A stretch of 37,745 nt of DNA from Gemmatimonadota bacterium (GTDB lineage Bacteria; Gemmatimonadota; Gemmatimonadetes; Longimicrobiales; Gaopeijiaceae), in assembly GCA_022340755.1 (NCBI GenBank), contig JAJDNI010000162.1:1-37745 (forward strand), given 5' to 3'. How positions within the stretch are numbered: position 1 is the stretch's first letter; every line of letters begins with the position of its first letter. Of the stretch, positions 16,856 to 25,475 are shown piece after piece. The position numbers and the translations under genes are program-made. Below the pieces are notes generated by a model that was given only the letters and a program-made list of their open reading frames with translations, was not told the origin of the DNA and ran no database searches.

Positions 16856-18348
16856 TGGAACGGTGGGTGTGGGTCACGGTCATCATCGCCGTCTACCTCC
16901 TGGCGAACCTGGTCATCGGCCTCATGGCGGGACGTCGGTCGACGAAGAGCGTCACCGGATTCGTCGCGGCCGACCGGAGCTTTGGTCTGGTGATCATGTA
17001 CTTCGTCACCGGCGCCACGGTGTTCAGCTCCTTCGCCTTCCTGGGAGGTCCGGGTTGGGCCTACTCGCGAGGGGCGGCGGCGTTCTACATCCTGGCCTAC
17101 GGCGTGTTGGGAATGGCGCCCTTCTATTGGGTCGGTCCACGCATCGCCGATCTGGGCCGTCGCCTCGGCCACGTCACGCAGGCTCAGCTCATCGCGGGGC
17201 GCTTCCCGTCCCGGAGCCTGTCTGCGCTCATCGCCGTCATCAGCCTCATCGCCTTCGTCCCCTACATCACGCTCCAGATCGAAGGGGCGGGCATCGTCAT
17301 CACCTCGGTGACCGACGGGCACATCCCGTTCTGGCTCGGTGGGCTCCTCGCCTACGGCATCGTCATCCTCTACGTGCTGGTGTCGGGCGCAGTGGCCGTG
17401 GGGTGGACCAACACGTTCCAGGGCATCTTCATGGTTGTCATCGCCTGGGCGCTGGGCATCTACCTTCCGTACCACCTGTACGGAGGCATCGGCCCCATGT
17501 TCGAGGGCATCGCCAACGCCCGCCCGGAGCTCCTCGTGCCGCCGGGCCTGACGCCCACCGGGCAACCCTGGAGCTGGGGATCGTACTCTACGTACATCCT
17601 GGTGAGCGTGATCGGCTTCATGATGTGGCCGCACCTCTTCATGAAGGCCTACACGGCCAAGAATGACGACACGCTTCGGCGCACCGTCATGCTCTTCCCG
17701 ACTTTCCAGCTCTTCCTCATCCCGGTCTTCCTCATCGGCTTCAGCGGAGTGCTCTTCCCCCAGGCTCCGACGGACCCGGACTCCATCCTTCCCTTCATGA
17801 TCCTGCACACGCAGCTCCCCGCCGTGGTGGTGGGACTGTTCTGCGCGGGCGCGCTGGCCGCCTCCATGTCCACCGGGGACGCCCTCGTCCACGCGGCGGC
17901 GTCCATCCTGGTGGAGGACGGCATCTGGCCGTTTGTCCCGATGACGGAGCGAGCGCGGCGCATCCTCATGCGAGTCCTGGTGCTTCTTACCGGCGCGGTG
18001 GCGTATTATCTCGCCCTCAACTCCGGCACGTCGTTGGTGCAGCTGCTGGCCACGGCCTACGGTGTAATCTCGCAGTTGGCGCCGCCGGTGTTCGCCGCGC
18101 TCTACTGGCGCCGCGCCACCACAGCGGGCGTCATCGCCGGCCTCGTAGCGGGCATCGTCACCGCCGAGATCTTCTTCTTCCACCCTGCTCTCAAGCCTCT
18201 CGGCATCCACGAAGGCATCCTCGGTCTCGTGGTGCAGGTCCCGGTTCTCGTCGTCGTCAGCCTGCTGACATCCCGCCAGAGCCAGGAGCACCTGGACGAG
18301 TTCTTTCCGTCGGGCGCGGAGGCGAAGCGGACTGCGGAGGCCGGGTGA
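16855..18348 (+). CDS. Sodium:solute symporter (SSS family)
   Basis: A 497-residue inner-membrane transporter with about 13 helices that couples solute uptake to sodium. The N-terminus shows the SSS opening (VYLLANLVIGLMAGRRSTKS, then FVAADRSFG), helix 5-6 has FVPYITLQIEGAG, and the sodium-site helix carries LFCAGALAASMSTGDALVHAAAS. The DUF3311 partner and the MWPHLFMKAYTAK segment recall the monocarboxylate/organic-acid symporters of the family. The substrate is not determined, but a short-chain acid would fit the adjacent acyl-CoA genes. The last codon region overlaps the chorismate mutase start. Confidence 0.92.
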   Translation: MERWVWVTVIIAVYLLANLVIGLMAGRRSTKSVTGFVAADRSFGLVIMYFVTGATVFSSFAFLGGPGWAYSRGAAAFYILAYGVLGMAPFYWVGPRIADLGRRLGHVTQAQLIAGRFPSRSLSALIAVISLIAFVPYITLQIEGAGIVITSVTDGHIPFWLGGLLAYGIVILYVLVSGAVAVGWTNTFQGIFMVVIAWALGIYLPYHLYGGIGPMFEGIANARPELLVPPGLTPTGQPWSWGSYSTYILVSVIGFMMWPHLFMKAYTAKNDDTLRRTVMLFPTFQLFLIPVFLIGFSGVLFPQAPTDPDSILPFMILHTQLPAVVVGLFCAGALAASMSTGDALVHAAASILVEDGIWPFVPMTERARRILMRVLVLLTGAVAYYLALNSGTSLVQLLATAYGVISQLAPPVFAALYWRRATTAGVIAGLVAGIVTAEIFFFHPALKPLGIHEGILGLVVQVPVLVVVSLLTSRQSQEHLDEFFPSGAEAKRTAEAG

Positions 18349-18650
18349 GCCGAAACGAAGACCGTCTCTCGAGGCTGCGCGAACAGATCCGGGAAGTGGA
18401 CCGGGAGCTGATCCGGCTCGTGGGTGCTCGCCGGGACCTGGCGCTCGAGGTAGGGAGGGTAAAGGAGGCGGAGGGTCTCCCCGTGCTGGACCCGGCCCAG
18501 GAGGCGCGGGTCATCCGCCGTGCCGCGGAGCTGGCCCGAGAGATGGGCGTGGACGAAGAGCTCGTGAGAGATATCGTCTGGCGGATCATGGCCGCCGCTC
18601 GCGACGCGCAGGAGGGGAGAAGCCGCTGGGGACCACCGCCGCCGGAGTGA
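18345..18650 (+). CDS. Chorismate mutase, AroQ type
   Basis: A 101-residue all-helical enzyme converting chorismate to prephenate, starting at a GTG that overlaps the symporter stop (GTGA). Aligning with the E. coli P-protein mutase domain at a constant +1 offset, the active-site residues Arg11, Arg28, Lys39, Asp48, Glu52 and Gln88 correspond to Arg12, Arg29, Lys40, Asp49, Glu53 and Gln89. Arg51 is replaced by Gln52. It is free-standing, with no dehydratase or dehydrogenase domain and no signal peptide. Being coupled to a transporter is unusual and may only reflect gene packing. The 76 bases to the convergent gene show nothing clear. Confidence 0.88.
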   Translation: MSRNEDRLSRLREQIREVDRELIRLVGARRDLALEVGRVKEAEGLPVLDPAQEARVIRRAAELAREMGVDEELVRDIVWRIMAAARDAQEGRSRWGPPPPE

Positions 18651-18726
18651 GTCACCTATCCAGCCCGGCAGCCGACGCTCCCGTGACGGCGCGCCGGCTA
18701 TGCTCGTCCGCGTGGATCGTGCGCGG

Positions 18727-19743
18727 CTAGTCTGCCTTTCGTAGCGTGCGGCTCTTGCCGAGCGCGGCGACCACGGTGCCCGCCGTACCTACGGGCACCC
18801 GCACCGGATACGTCTCGTTCGGTGGCGTCACGCCCTGGATGAGGTGCGGGTTCAGATTCCGGATCACCCTCGGCTTCACGCCGACGATGCGAGCGATGGC
18901 CCGGAGGGACGTCCCTCCGGGTACGAAGACCCGATCGTAGCGATAGGGCCGCACGTCGGTCTCGAAGCCCGCGGTATCGGCGTCGCGCGCCAGCAGGCTG
19001 GCGGCCACCAGGCGCGGAACGTACTCCCGGGTCTCTCTCGGCAGGTACGCAGACAGTTCCCAGTACAGGTTCTCACTGTGGGCCTTGCCGTCGGCGTGTC
19101 GGGCCAGCACCCTATCCACCCGCCCCGGCCCCGCGTCGTAGGCCGCAGCGGCCAGGTACCACGAGCCGTAGCGGTTGTGGAGCCAGCTGAGGTAGTCGAG
19201 GGCGGCATCGGTGGCGCGCACCGGGTCCCGACGCTCATCGACCCATTTGTCGACGCGCAGCCCGTACTGCTGGGCCGTCGGCGCCATGAACTGCCAGAGG
19301 CCCACGGCGGATGCCGCCGAGGTCGCCCGGGGCTTGAGCCCGGACTCCATCATGGCGAGGTAGAGGAGCTCTTCCGGCATGCCCCGCGCCCTCAAGCGGT
19401 CGCGGATGAGCCCCTCGTAGGCCCCGCGACGCCGAAGCACCTGCTCGAACTCGGCCCGCTGGCCCGTCCGGAACCGGTGCATCCACGTGCGAACCCGATC
19501 GTTGACATGGAGAGGGAGCACCGCGCCCTCGGGCGCGTCGGTGGCCGACGACCCGGTCTCCGGCTGCCCGCGCTCCCCGCGAGGCAGATCGATCCGGGCA
19601 AAGAGGAGGGGCACGATGAGCAGGGGAAGCGCCCGCCGGCTACGCCACAGGGAAACGCGTGAATCCACCCCGCCGTTGGCGGCTCGCCGGGGACGCCCTT
19701 CTATGCGCGGGCCCGAGGGCCCTCGATGTCGGATGAGGTTCAC
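18727..19743 (-). CDS. MltD-like lytic transglycosylase with LysM-like domain
   Basis: A 338-residue peptidoglycan lyase. A basic N-terminus leads into a membrane/signal segment (about 38-50, LPLLIVPLLFA). The SLT domain (about 110-240) has the catalytic Glu133 in AMMESGLKPRATS, then AVGLWQFMAPTA and the AAAYDAGPGRV motif. The C-terminal 80 residues form a LysM-like repeat (VPGGTSLRAIARIVGV, then NLNPHL) that should bind the wall. The GTG start has GGAGG seven bases upstream. It lies just beyond the rpmA terminator, so it should have its own promoter, although I see no clear one. Confidence 0.9.
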   Translation of the reverse strand: MNLIRHRGPSGPRIEGRPRRAANGGVDSRVSLWRSRRALPLLIVPLLFARIDLPRGERGQPETGSSATDAPEGAVLPLHVNDRVRTWMHRFRTGQRAEFEQVLRRRGAYEGLIRDRLRARGMPEELLYLAMMESGLKPRATSAASAVGLWQFMAPTAQQYGLRVDKWVDERRDPVRATDAALDYLSWLHNRYGSWYLAAAAYDAGPGRVDRVLARHADGKAHSENLYWELSAYLPRETREYVPRLVAASLLARDADTAGFETDVRPYRYDRVFVPGGTSLRAIARIVGVKPRVIRNLNPHLIQGVTPPNETYPVRVPVGTAGTVVAALGKSRTLRKAD

Positions 19744-19844
19744 GGTCGGCCTCCGTGGCTTTTCGTCGTTCTCCGTACGGATGGACCCGTCTTCAAGTTC
19801 CCACCGGGGTTCACGAGCCGTGTAACGAGCTCTGCGAGGGGAGA

Positions 19845-19892
19845 GAAAAAAGAGGAGGTCCGGTCCCGCCAGGTGCGCGGGGCCGGACCTCC
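19845..19892 (-). terminator. Rho-independent terminator after rpmA
   Basis: Read on the minus strand, a 10-base-pair stem (19892-19883 with 19863-19854), one mismatch and 5 further pairs enclose a 7-base loop, followed by TCTTTTTTCTC. It begins 17 bases after the rpmA stop and is the best terminator in the window. Confidence 0.93.
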
Positions 19893-19908
19893 ACAGACGT
19901 GTCCGCGA

Positions 19909-20163
19909 CTACTCGGTCGGGTAGACCGAGACCACCGCCCTGCGATTGAGACGCTCGAACTTCACTACGCCGTCGATGAGCGCGAAGAGTGTGTCGTCGC
20001 GACCCTTGCCGACGTTTCGGCCAGGATGAAAACGCGTCCCACGCTGCCGCACCACAATGGTGCCGGCATTCACGGGCTCGCCGCCGTAGCGCTTGACTCC
20101 CAGATACTGGGGGTTGCTGTCGCGTCCGTTGCGGCTCGAGCCGACGCCCTTTTTATGTGCCAT
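19909..20163 (-). CDS. rpmA: Large ribosomal subunit protein L27 (bL27)
   Basis: An 84-residue ribosomal protein that reaches towards the peptidyl transferase centre. It starts [16 protein letters not shown] and contains [20 protein letters not shown] and [16 protein letters not shown], all canonical. The mature-type N-terminus (MAHKK) means no leader peptide of the Firmicutes kind is removed. It follows rplU after 43 bases and closes the rng-rplU-rpmA unit. Confidence 0.98.
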   Translation of the reverse strand: MAHKKGVGSSRNGRDSNPQYLGVKRYGGEPVNAGTIVVRQRGTRFHPGRNVGKGRDDTLFALIDGVVKFERLNRRAVVSVYPTE

Positions 20164-20206
20164 CTGCCGGTATCCGTCGAATCTCGTGGGGTCTCGTCGG
20201 CGGCGC

Positions 20207-20524
20207 TCAGGCGAGCGCGACCTCGTCGACCCGGATCTCGGTGAACCCCTGCCGATGCCCTTGCTTGCGGCGGTAGTTCTTCCGCCGCTTCCGCTTGAAG
20301 ACAATCAGCTTCTTGGCGCGACCGTGACGGATGACCTCTGCGGTCACGCTCGCGCCCTCAACCGTGGGGCTTCCCACGATCACCTTGTCGGCGTCGTCGC
20401 CGGCGAGAAGCACCTGGTCGAAGGTCACCACGTCCCCCGGCTCAGCCGAGAGACTGGGAATGCGAATCCTGGTGCCAGGCTCTGCCCGGAACTGTTTCCC
20501 GCCGGTCTGAAACACCGCGTACAT
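20207..20524 (-). CDS. rplU: Large ribosomal subunit protein L21 (bL21)
   Basis: A 105-residue ribosomal protein that binds 23S r[20 protein letters not shown] at the start and the basic [17 protein letters not shown] motif with FTEIRV near the end are diagnostic. ATG 20524 is the family start, although the frame is open 24 codons upstream. It sits between RNase G and L27, an order common in bacteria. Confidence 0.98.
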   Translation of the reverse strand: MYAVFQTGGKQFRAEPGTRIRIPSLSAEPGDVVTFDQVLLAGDDADKVIVGSPTVEGASVTAEVIRHGRAKKLIVFKRKRRKNYRRKQGHRQGFTEIRVDEVALA

Positions 20525-20587
20525 ACTGGTTCCCGATCTTGGTCGGATGTCGAAAGCGGAGCCTGTAAATTTCTTCCGCCTACCCCA

Positions 20588-20603
20588 GGGGGTCAAGACC
20601 CCC
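20588..20603 (-). other. Hairpin in the rng-rplU spacer
   Basis: GGGGGTC and GACCCCC form a tight 7-base-pair inverted repeat with a 2-base centre (probably 6 pairs and a 4-base loop), six bases after the rng stop. No T run follows. It could attenuate read-through or mark an L21 autoregulatory leader in the 84-base spacer; either role is inferred. Confidence 0.4.
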
Positions 20604-20608
20604 GGCGC

Positions 20609-22153
20609 TCAGACCACGGAGTATCTGTCCGTGACGTCGGTTTCCGCTGGGCCCGACAACAGCCGGAACTCGTCCTGGCGCATGAGGGGGTCGTCCCGCA
20701 TCTCCAGGTCCATGTGCGTGCGCTTCTTCAGCCGACGCAGGAAATCGGGCTCCTCCTCCACTACCTGGAGCGCCACTTCCGGGTGCACACGTACCACGAT
20801 GCGCTTCTCGTCACGAGCCGTCGCGGCTCGCCTGAGGCTGCGCTCGATGCGTCGAACCACCGTCGCTGGGGTGTACACCCGTCCGGCCCCACCACAGGAC
20901 GTGCATACCTCCGTGAGAGAGTGGAAGAGAGGTGGGCGGACCCGCTGGCGGGTCATCTCCACCAGACCCAGCGAGGAGACCTCGAACGCCTTCGTGCGCG
21001 CCCGGTCCCTTCCCAGGTGGCTGCGCAGCTCGTGCAGCACCTTGTCCCGGTTCTCCTGGGACTCCATGTCGATGAAGTCCACGACGATGATGCCTCCGAC
21101 GTCTCGGAGCCGCAGCTGCTTGGCGATCTCGCGGGCAGCGTCGAGGTTCGTCTTCAGGATCGTCTGCTCCGGGTCCTTCTTCCCCTTCCCGGTGAAGCGG
21201 CCGGTGTTGACGTCGATGGACACCAGCGCCTCGGTGGGCTCGATGACCACGTGACCGCCGGACTTGAGGTCGACCCTCCGCTGGAAGATCTGCTGGATCT
21301 CCTCCTCGACACCAGTCTTGTCGAAGAGCGGCTCGTGACCCGAGTAGAGGTGCACCCGATTCATGAGATCCGGATCCACGCTCTTCACATATTCCACGAC
21401 CTCGTTGTAGACGCTTCTGTTGTCGATGCGCAGCGCGTCGAACTTGTCGCTGAAGAGATCACGGATGATCCCACTGATGAGCTTCGCCTCACGGTGGATC
21501 GCCGCGGGTGGCTTCGACGAGTCGGCACGCCGCTGAATCTTCTCCCAGAGGGCGTGCAGGCGCTTGAACTCGGCCTCGAGGGTCTTCTGTGTGACCTCCT
21601 CGCTCACCGTGCGCACGATGATGCCGCCGCTGTTCGCCGGAAGCACCTCCCGGGCCATCTTGCGCAGCTTGGAGCGTTGGTCCCTGCCTTCGATCTTCCT
21701 GCTCACCCCGACGTGGGACGAGAAGGGCATGTAGACCAGGAACCGTCCCGGGAGCGAGATCTGCGCCGTGAGGCGTGGGCCTTTGGTGCTGATGGGCTCC
21801 TTGGTGACCTGCACCAGGATCTGTTGGCCCTTCTGAATGTGCTCCTGGATCGGTGGGTACTTCTTGGATCGACGTCTGCGACCGTTCCCGTTTCCGTTCC
21901 CGTTGTCGTCGTCCAGATCCTCGTCATCGAGGTTCAGGTCGGACACGTGGAGGAAGCCGGCCTTCTCCGTCCCGATAGCGACGAAGGCGGCCTGGATGCC
22001 GGGGAGGACCGCCTCGACCCGACCCAGGAAGATGTCACCCAGAATTCTGTCCTGGTCGGGGCGGTCCAGCATGACCTCGACCAGCTGCTTGTCTTCGACG
22101 AGCGCCACCCAACTCTCCTGGGGGGTGGAGCTCACGAGAATCTCTCTTTTCAA
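20609..22153 (-). CDS. rng: Ribonuclease G/E family endoribonuclease
   Basis: A 514-residue endonuclease for rRNA and mRNA processing. An S1 domain (about 30-130) is interrupted by an Asp/Gly-Asn insert and RRRRSKK. The DNase I-like catalytic domain has magnesium ligands Asp314 in SIDVNTGR and Asp359 in IVVDFIDM. The zinc-link CTSCGGAGR (Cys417, Cys420) supports dimerisation. No long scaffold tail is present, so it is RNase G-like rather than RNase E-like. A GTG at 22183 opens the frame, but TTG 22153 gives the family N-terminus KREILVS and has GGAG nine bases upstream, so a TTG start is chosen. The 209 bases before it hold no gene I can support. Confidence 0.93.
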   Translation of the reverse strand: MKREILVSSTPQESWVALVEDKQLVEVMLDRPDQDRILGDIFLGRVEAVLPGIQAAFVAIGTEKAGFLHVSDLNLDDEDLDDDNGNGNGNGRRRRSKKYPPIQEHIQKGQQILVQVTKEPISTKGPRLTAQISLPGRFLVYMPFSSHVGVSRKIEGRDQRSKLRKMAREVLPANSGGIIVRTVSEEVTQKTLEAEFKRLHALWEKIQRRADSSKPPAAIHREAKLISGIIRDLFSDKFDALRIDNRSVYNEVVEYVKSVDPDLMNRVHLYSGHEPLFDKTGVEEEIQQIFQRRVDLKSGGHVVIEPTEALVSIDVNTGRFTGKGKKDPEQTILKTNLDAAREIAKQLRLRDVGGIIVVDFIDMESQENRDKVLHELRSHLGRDRARTKAFEVSSLGLVEMTRQRVRPPLFHSLTEVCTSCGGAGRVYTPATVVRRIERSLRRAATARDEKRIVVRVHPEVALQVVEEEPDFLRRLKKRTHMDLEMRDDPLMRQDEFRLLSGPAETDVTDRYSVV

Positions 22154-22362
22154 ACCTTTGCTCTCCGGTGCGTTCGCCGGCACCGCCTACCCAACCCGAA
22201 CCCCGCACACGTCCCGCGTCCGCCGCCCCGACCAGATGTCGGCGGCATGGCGGACCACGGCGACTGCGCGTGGCTCAGGCACGTCGGGCGCGGCGACGAA
22301 GACGTCGGGAGCGTTCTCTACTCCCCTACGTCGACGCCCGCCGCCCGGGCCGGCCTCCTACG

Positions 22363-23634
22363 TCACTCAGTGTGGGTCCCAGCAGGCTCCAGCGCCTCCT
22401 GGAACAGTGAATCCTCTTCGGGATCGGCCATCGCTTCCGCCAACACCTGGCGACCGATGACCAGCCTTTGAATCTCGCTCGTACCCTCTCCGATCTCGCA
22501 GACCTTGGCATCGCGCATCATGCGCTCCGCCGGGTAGTCGCTCGTGTATCCGGCGCCCCCGAGGACCTGGATCGCTCCCAAGGTGGTCCGCATGGCGAGC
22601 TCGGAACAGAATAGCTTCGCCATGGCGGCCTCTTTCGAAAAGGCCTCCCCCCTCTCCTTCAACCAGGCGGCATGGTAGGTGAGGTGTCGCCCGGCCTCGA
22701 TCTCCGTGGCCAGATCGGCGAGTCGGAACTGCACCTGCTGGAAATCCCAGATGCGCTTTCCGAACTGCTTGCGCTCGGCCGCATAGCGTATCGCGGTGCG
22801 AAAGGCCCCTTCCGCCAGGCCCAGTGACAGCGCCGCAACGCCGATGCGGCCGGCATCCAACGTCTTCATGAAGTTGATGAACCCCTGCCCCTCCGCGCCC
22901 AGCCTCTGCTCTTCCGGCACCCACGCATCTTCGATGAGAAGCTCGCGGGTGTCCGATGCGCGCCACCCCATCTTGTCTTCCTTCTTGCCCGCCCGGACGC
23001 CGTCGGTGAACGGAAGGTCGCCCTTGTGCCCGACACCGAGGTCGCGGACCCGACCGACGTCCACCGTAGGCTTGCACACCAGGAAGCTGCTGATGCCCCG
23101 GGCCCCGGCCTCGGGGTCCGTCACGGCGGTCACGGTGAAGATCTCTCCCACCCCCGCGTGGGTGATGAAGATCTTCGACCCGTTGATGCGGTAGCCGTCC
23201 CCGTCACGCACCGCTCTCGTGCGGGTACCCGACGCGTCGGAGCCCGCGCCGGGCTCCGTGAGTCCGAACCCTCCGAGCACCTCGCCCGAAGCGAGGGGGG
23301 GGATGAACCGTGCCTTCTGCTCCTCCGTCCCGAACGTGAGGACGGGGGACGTTCCCAGGGTCGTATGCGCCGAGACCGTGATGGCGTGGCTGGCGTCGTG
23401 CTTGGCCAACTCCTCCACCACGATCACGTAGCTCAGCTCGTCCAGGCCCATGCCGCCGAGCTCACGTGGCACCGGAACCCCAAGCAGGCCCATCTCCCCC
23501 ATGGTCTTGACGTTCTCCCACGGGAACTCGGCCGTCTCGTCGAGCTCGCGGGCGACGGGGTCGATGGCCTCTTCGGCGAAGCGACGTACCTGCTCCCGCA
23601 GGCGCAGGTGCTCCTCTGTCAGGTACCGATCCAT
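22363..23634 (-). CDS. Acyl-CoA dehydrogenase
   Basis: A 423-residue FAD enzyme making the trans-2-enoyl-CoA from acyl-CoA and passing electrons to ETF. The FAD/substrate signatures [14 protein letters not shown] and KIFITHAG are intact. The C-terminal helical domain has [22 protein letters not shown], and the catalytic base is Glu383 in IGEGTSEIQ, the position of short-chain and butyryl-CoA dehydrogenases. ATG 23634 gives the usual N-terminus; the frame is open 17 codons further but lacks a better signal. The start lies inside the end of recQ (16-base overlap). Short- or branched-chain acyl-CoA is the likely substrate; no ETF genes are in view. Confidence 0.94.
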   Translation of the reverse strand: MDRYLTEEHLRLREQVRRFAEEAIDPVARELDETAEFPWENVKTMGEMGLLGVPVPRELGGMGLDELSYVIVVEELAKHDASHAITVSAHTTLGTSPVLTFGTEEQKARFIPPLASGEVLGGFGLTEPGAGSDASGTRTRAVRDGDGYRINGSKIFITHAGVGEIFTVTAVTDPEAGARGISSFLVCKPTVDVGRVRDLGVGHKGDLPFTDGVRAGKKEDKMGWRASDTRELLIEDAWVPEEQRLGAEGQGFINFMKTLDAGRIGVAALSLGLAEGAFRTAIRYAAERKQFGKRIWDFQQVQFRLADLATEIEAGRHLTYHAAWLKERGEAFSKEAAMAKLFCSELAMRTTLGAIQVLGGAGYTSDYPAERMMRDAKVCEIGEGTSEIQRLVIGRQVLAEAMADPEEDSLFQEALEPAGTHTE

Positions 23635-25142
23635 GGCTTCAGGCTCTGGGCGGTCGGAAACTTCCGCTCCGGCTGACCGCAACACCGATCACATCCGTCG
23701 CAGCGCCGGGGAGCCTGCTCCCCGAAGTAGCCGAGAAGCGCTCTCCGACGACAGCCGCGGGTGCCGGCATAGCGGCGCACGGCGCGGAGCTTGGCGACGG
23801 CGGCACGACGCAGGTGGCGGGCTACCGACAGGTCTACCCGCGTCCGCACGCCGACTTGAACCGGTAAGAACCCTGAAGGTGGGGCATCGGTTCCTTCTCC
23901 TTCCTCCGGCCTGCCCGACACAAGGCGCACCCCCCCGCAGCGCTCGAGAGCTGCCAAGGCCGCCGCCGCGTCCTGGACAGTCGAACCTCGACCCAGAGCC
24001 CGGGCGAGCTGCGTGGACGTCGTGCTGACGACACCGTCGCCGGCGCTCCCGGCCCTGAGAGCGGCCAGAAGACGACGAAGCGTCCCGGCCCGGGGCTGGG
24101 CTCGGTCGACGAATCCGGCGGCCAGACGGCCGTCTCCAGGACCCGAGAGAGCGACGCACATGGCCGGCTCTCCGTCCCTGCCCGCCCGACCTGCCTCCTG
24201 GTAGTACGCTTCCAGCGTACCCGGGAGCTGGAGGTGCACCACGAGCCGCACGTCCGGCTTGTCGATGCCCATCCCAAAGGCGTTCGTCGCCACTACGGCG
24301 CGGCACGCTCCCCCCATGAAGCGCTCCTGGACCAGCGTGCGCTCCGCGGCTTCGAGGCCGGCATGGTAGGCTTCCACGCGGATGCCCAGCCCGGCCAGTC
24401 CATCGCGAACGTCCTCCACGGCCCTGCGCGTGGGGGCGTACACGATCGTGGTGCCCCCCACCCTCCGGAGCAGACGATGGATGTCGCGCACCCGTTCGGC
24501 CAACGACCCACCCTGCCGGACCCACCACGACAGGTTCGGGCGATCGAACGAGCGTACCTCCACGTGAGGATTCCGGAGGCCCAGGCTGGTGCTGACGTCC
24601 TCGCGCACCCGAGGCGTGGCGGTGGCAGTGAGGGCCATCACCGGGCAGCGCAGGCGCCCACGAAGACGGCCGATCTTGCGGTACGATGGCCGGAAGTCGT
24701 GGCCCCACTCGCTGATGCAGTGCGCCTCGTCCACCGCGAGGAGGCGTACGTCCGCCGGCCGGAGGGCGGCCAGAAAGCTCGACATCTCCAGCCGCTCGGG
24801 GGCCACGAAGAGCATGTCGAGCCGGCCGGAACCGGCGGCGGCCAGTCGACTTCGCTTCACGGACGAGGCAAGGCCCGCGCTGAGGTGGGCCGCCCGCAGC
24901 CCCGCGCGCCCGGCCCGCGCCACCTGGTCCTCCATGAGGGAGATGAGGGGCGACACCACAAGCGTGAGGCCGCCGAGGGCCAACGCAGGCACCTGATAGC
25001 AGACGCTCTTCCCGCCTCCCGTCGGGAGGATTCCGAGGGCATCCCTCCCCTGCAGCACCGCACGGACGAGATCCTCCTGCCCGGGGCGGAAGGAGGGATA
25101 TCCCAAATGGCGGCGCAGGATCTCGACGGGCTCGGTGGACAC
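23619..25142 (-). CDS. recQ: RecQ-family ATP-dependent DNA helicase
   Basis: A 507-residue 3'-5' DNA helicase. Motif I is PTGGGKSVCYQ (Lys45), motif II VDEAHCIS (139-141 region), with the aromatic-rich loop SEWGHDFRPSY, motif III ALTATATPRV and motif VI QEAGRAGRDGEP. The RecQ-C zinc module ends in CDGCDRCCG. There is no HRDC domain, so it is a short RecQ, and the winged-helix region is also compact. The start is GTG 25142, 53 bases after the small membrane protein gene. Its stop lies inside the acyl-CoA dehydrogenase gene. DNA repair next to acyl-CoA metabolism looks like coincidental packing. Confidence 0.94.
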   Translation of the reverse strand: MSTEPVEILRRHLGYPSFRPGQEDLVRAVLQGRDALGILPTGGGKSVCYQVPALALGGLTLVVSPLISLMEDQVARAGRAGLRAAHLSAGLASSVKRSRLAAAGSGRLDMLFVAPERLEMSSFLAALRPADVRLLAVDEAHCISEWGHDFRPSYRKIGRLRGRLRCPVMALTATATPRVREDVSTSLGLRNPHVEVRSFDRPNLSWWVRQGGSLAERVRDIHRLLRRVGGTTIVYAPTRRAVEDVRDGLAGLGIRVEAYHAGLEAAERTLVQERFMGGACRAVVATNAFGMGIDKPDVRLVVHLQLPGTLEAYYQEAGRAGRDGEPAMCVALSGPGDGRLAAGFVDRAQPRAGTLRRLLAALRAGSAGDGVVSTTSTQLARALGRGSTVQDAAAALAALERCGGVRLVSGRPEEGEGTDAPPSGFLPVQVGVRTRVDLSVARHLRRAAVAKLRAVRRYAGTRGCRRRALLGYFGEQAPRRCDGCDRCCGQPERKFPTAQSLKPWIGT

Positions 25143-25195
25143 GGGTTGGAAGGTCCCGCATGCCCCGGGTCGAGGGGATGGCCGATAGGGACCGC

Positions 25196-25465
25196 TCAGA
25201 GGGTGCTGTGCTCGTCCCTCTCCACGTCGGCGTCGTCCGGGGTCTCCTGGTCGTCCACCTCACCACGCTCCCGCGGTTCCTTCTCCTCCGGAAGCAGACG
25301 CAAGCCGGCACCCACCGCGAGCACCACGAGCGCGGCGATGACGAGGATTCGATCGTCGAGGAAGATCCCAGCGAGCCCCAGCACCGCGCCAACGGCGAAG
25401 ATGCGGACCTTCCACTCGAGCCAGCGACTGGCTCGCCCGCTACGACGAGGTCGGAAGAGTCCCAT
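25196..25465 (-). CDS. Small two-helix membrane protein
   Basis: An unrecognised 89-residue protein. A basic N-terminus (FRPRRSGRASRWLEWK) is followed by two transmembrane helices (about 22-38 and 42-58) with a short DDR turn, and a strongly acidic tail of 28 residues that should face the cytoplasm by the positive-inside rule. It starts ten bases after the crotonase stop, so it is probably in the same transcript. No function can be assigned. Confidence 0.68.
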   Translation of the reverse strand: MGLFRPRRSGRASRWLEWKVRIFAVGAVLGLAGIFLDDRILVIAALVVLAVGAGLRLLPEEKEPRERGEVDDQETPDDADVERDEHSTL

Positions 25466-25475
25466 GCGAAGCGTC

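Noticed and set aside
20093-22471. A plus-strand open frame of nearly 800 codons opposite rplU, rng and the end of the acyl-CoA dehydrogenase gene
   Set aside because: It is antisense to three confidently identified genes, and its translation is His/Arg/Val-rich without any domain; such frames are common opposite GC-rich genes.
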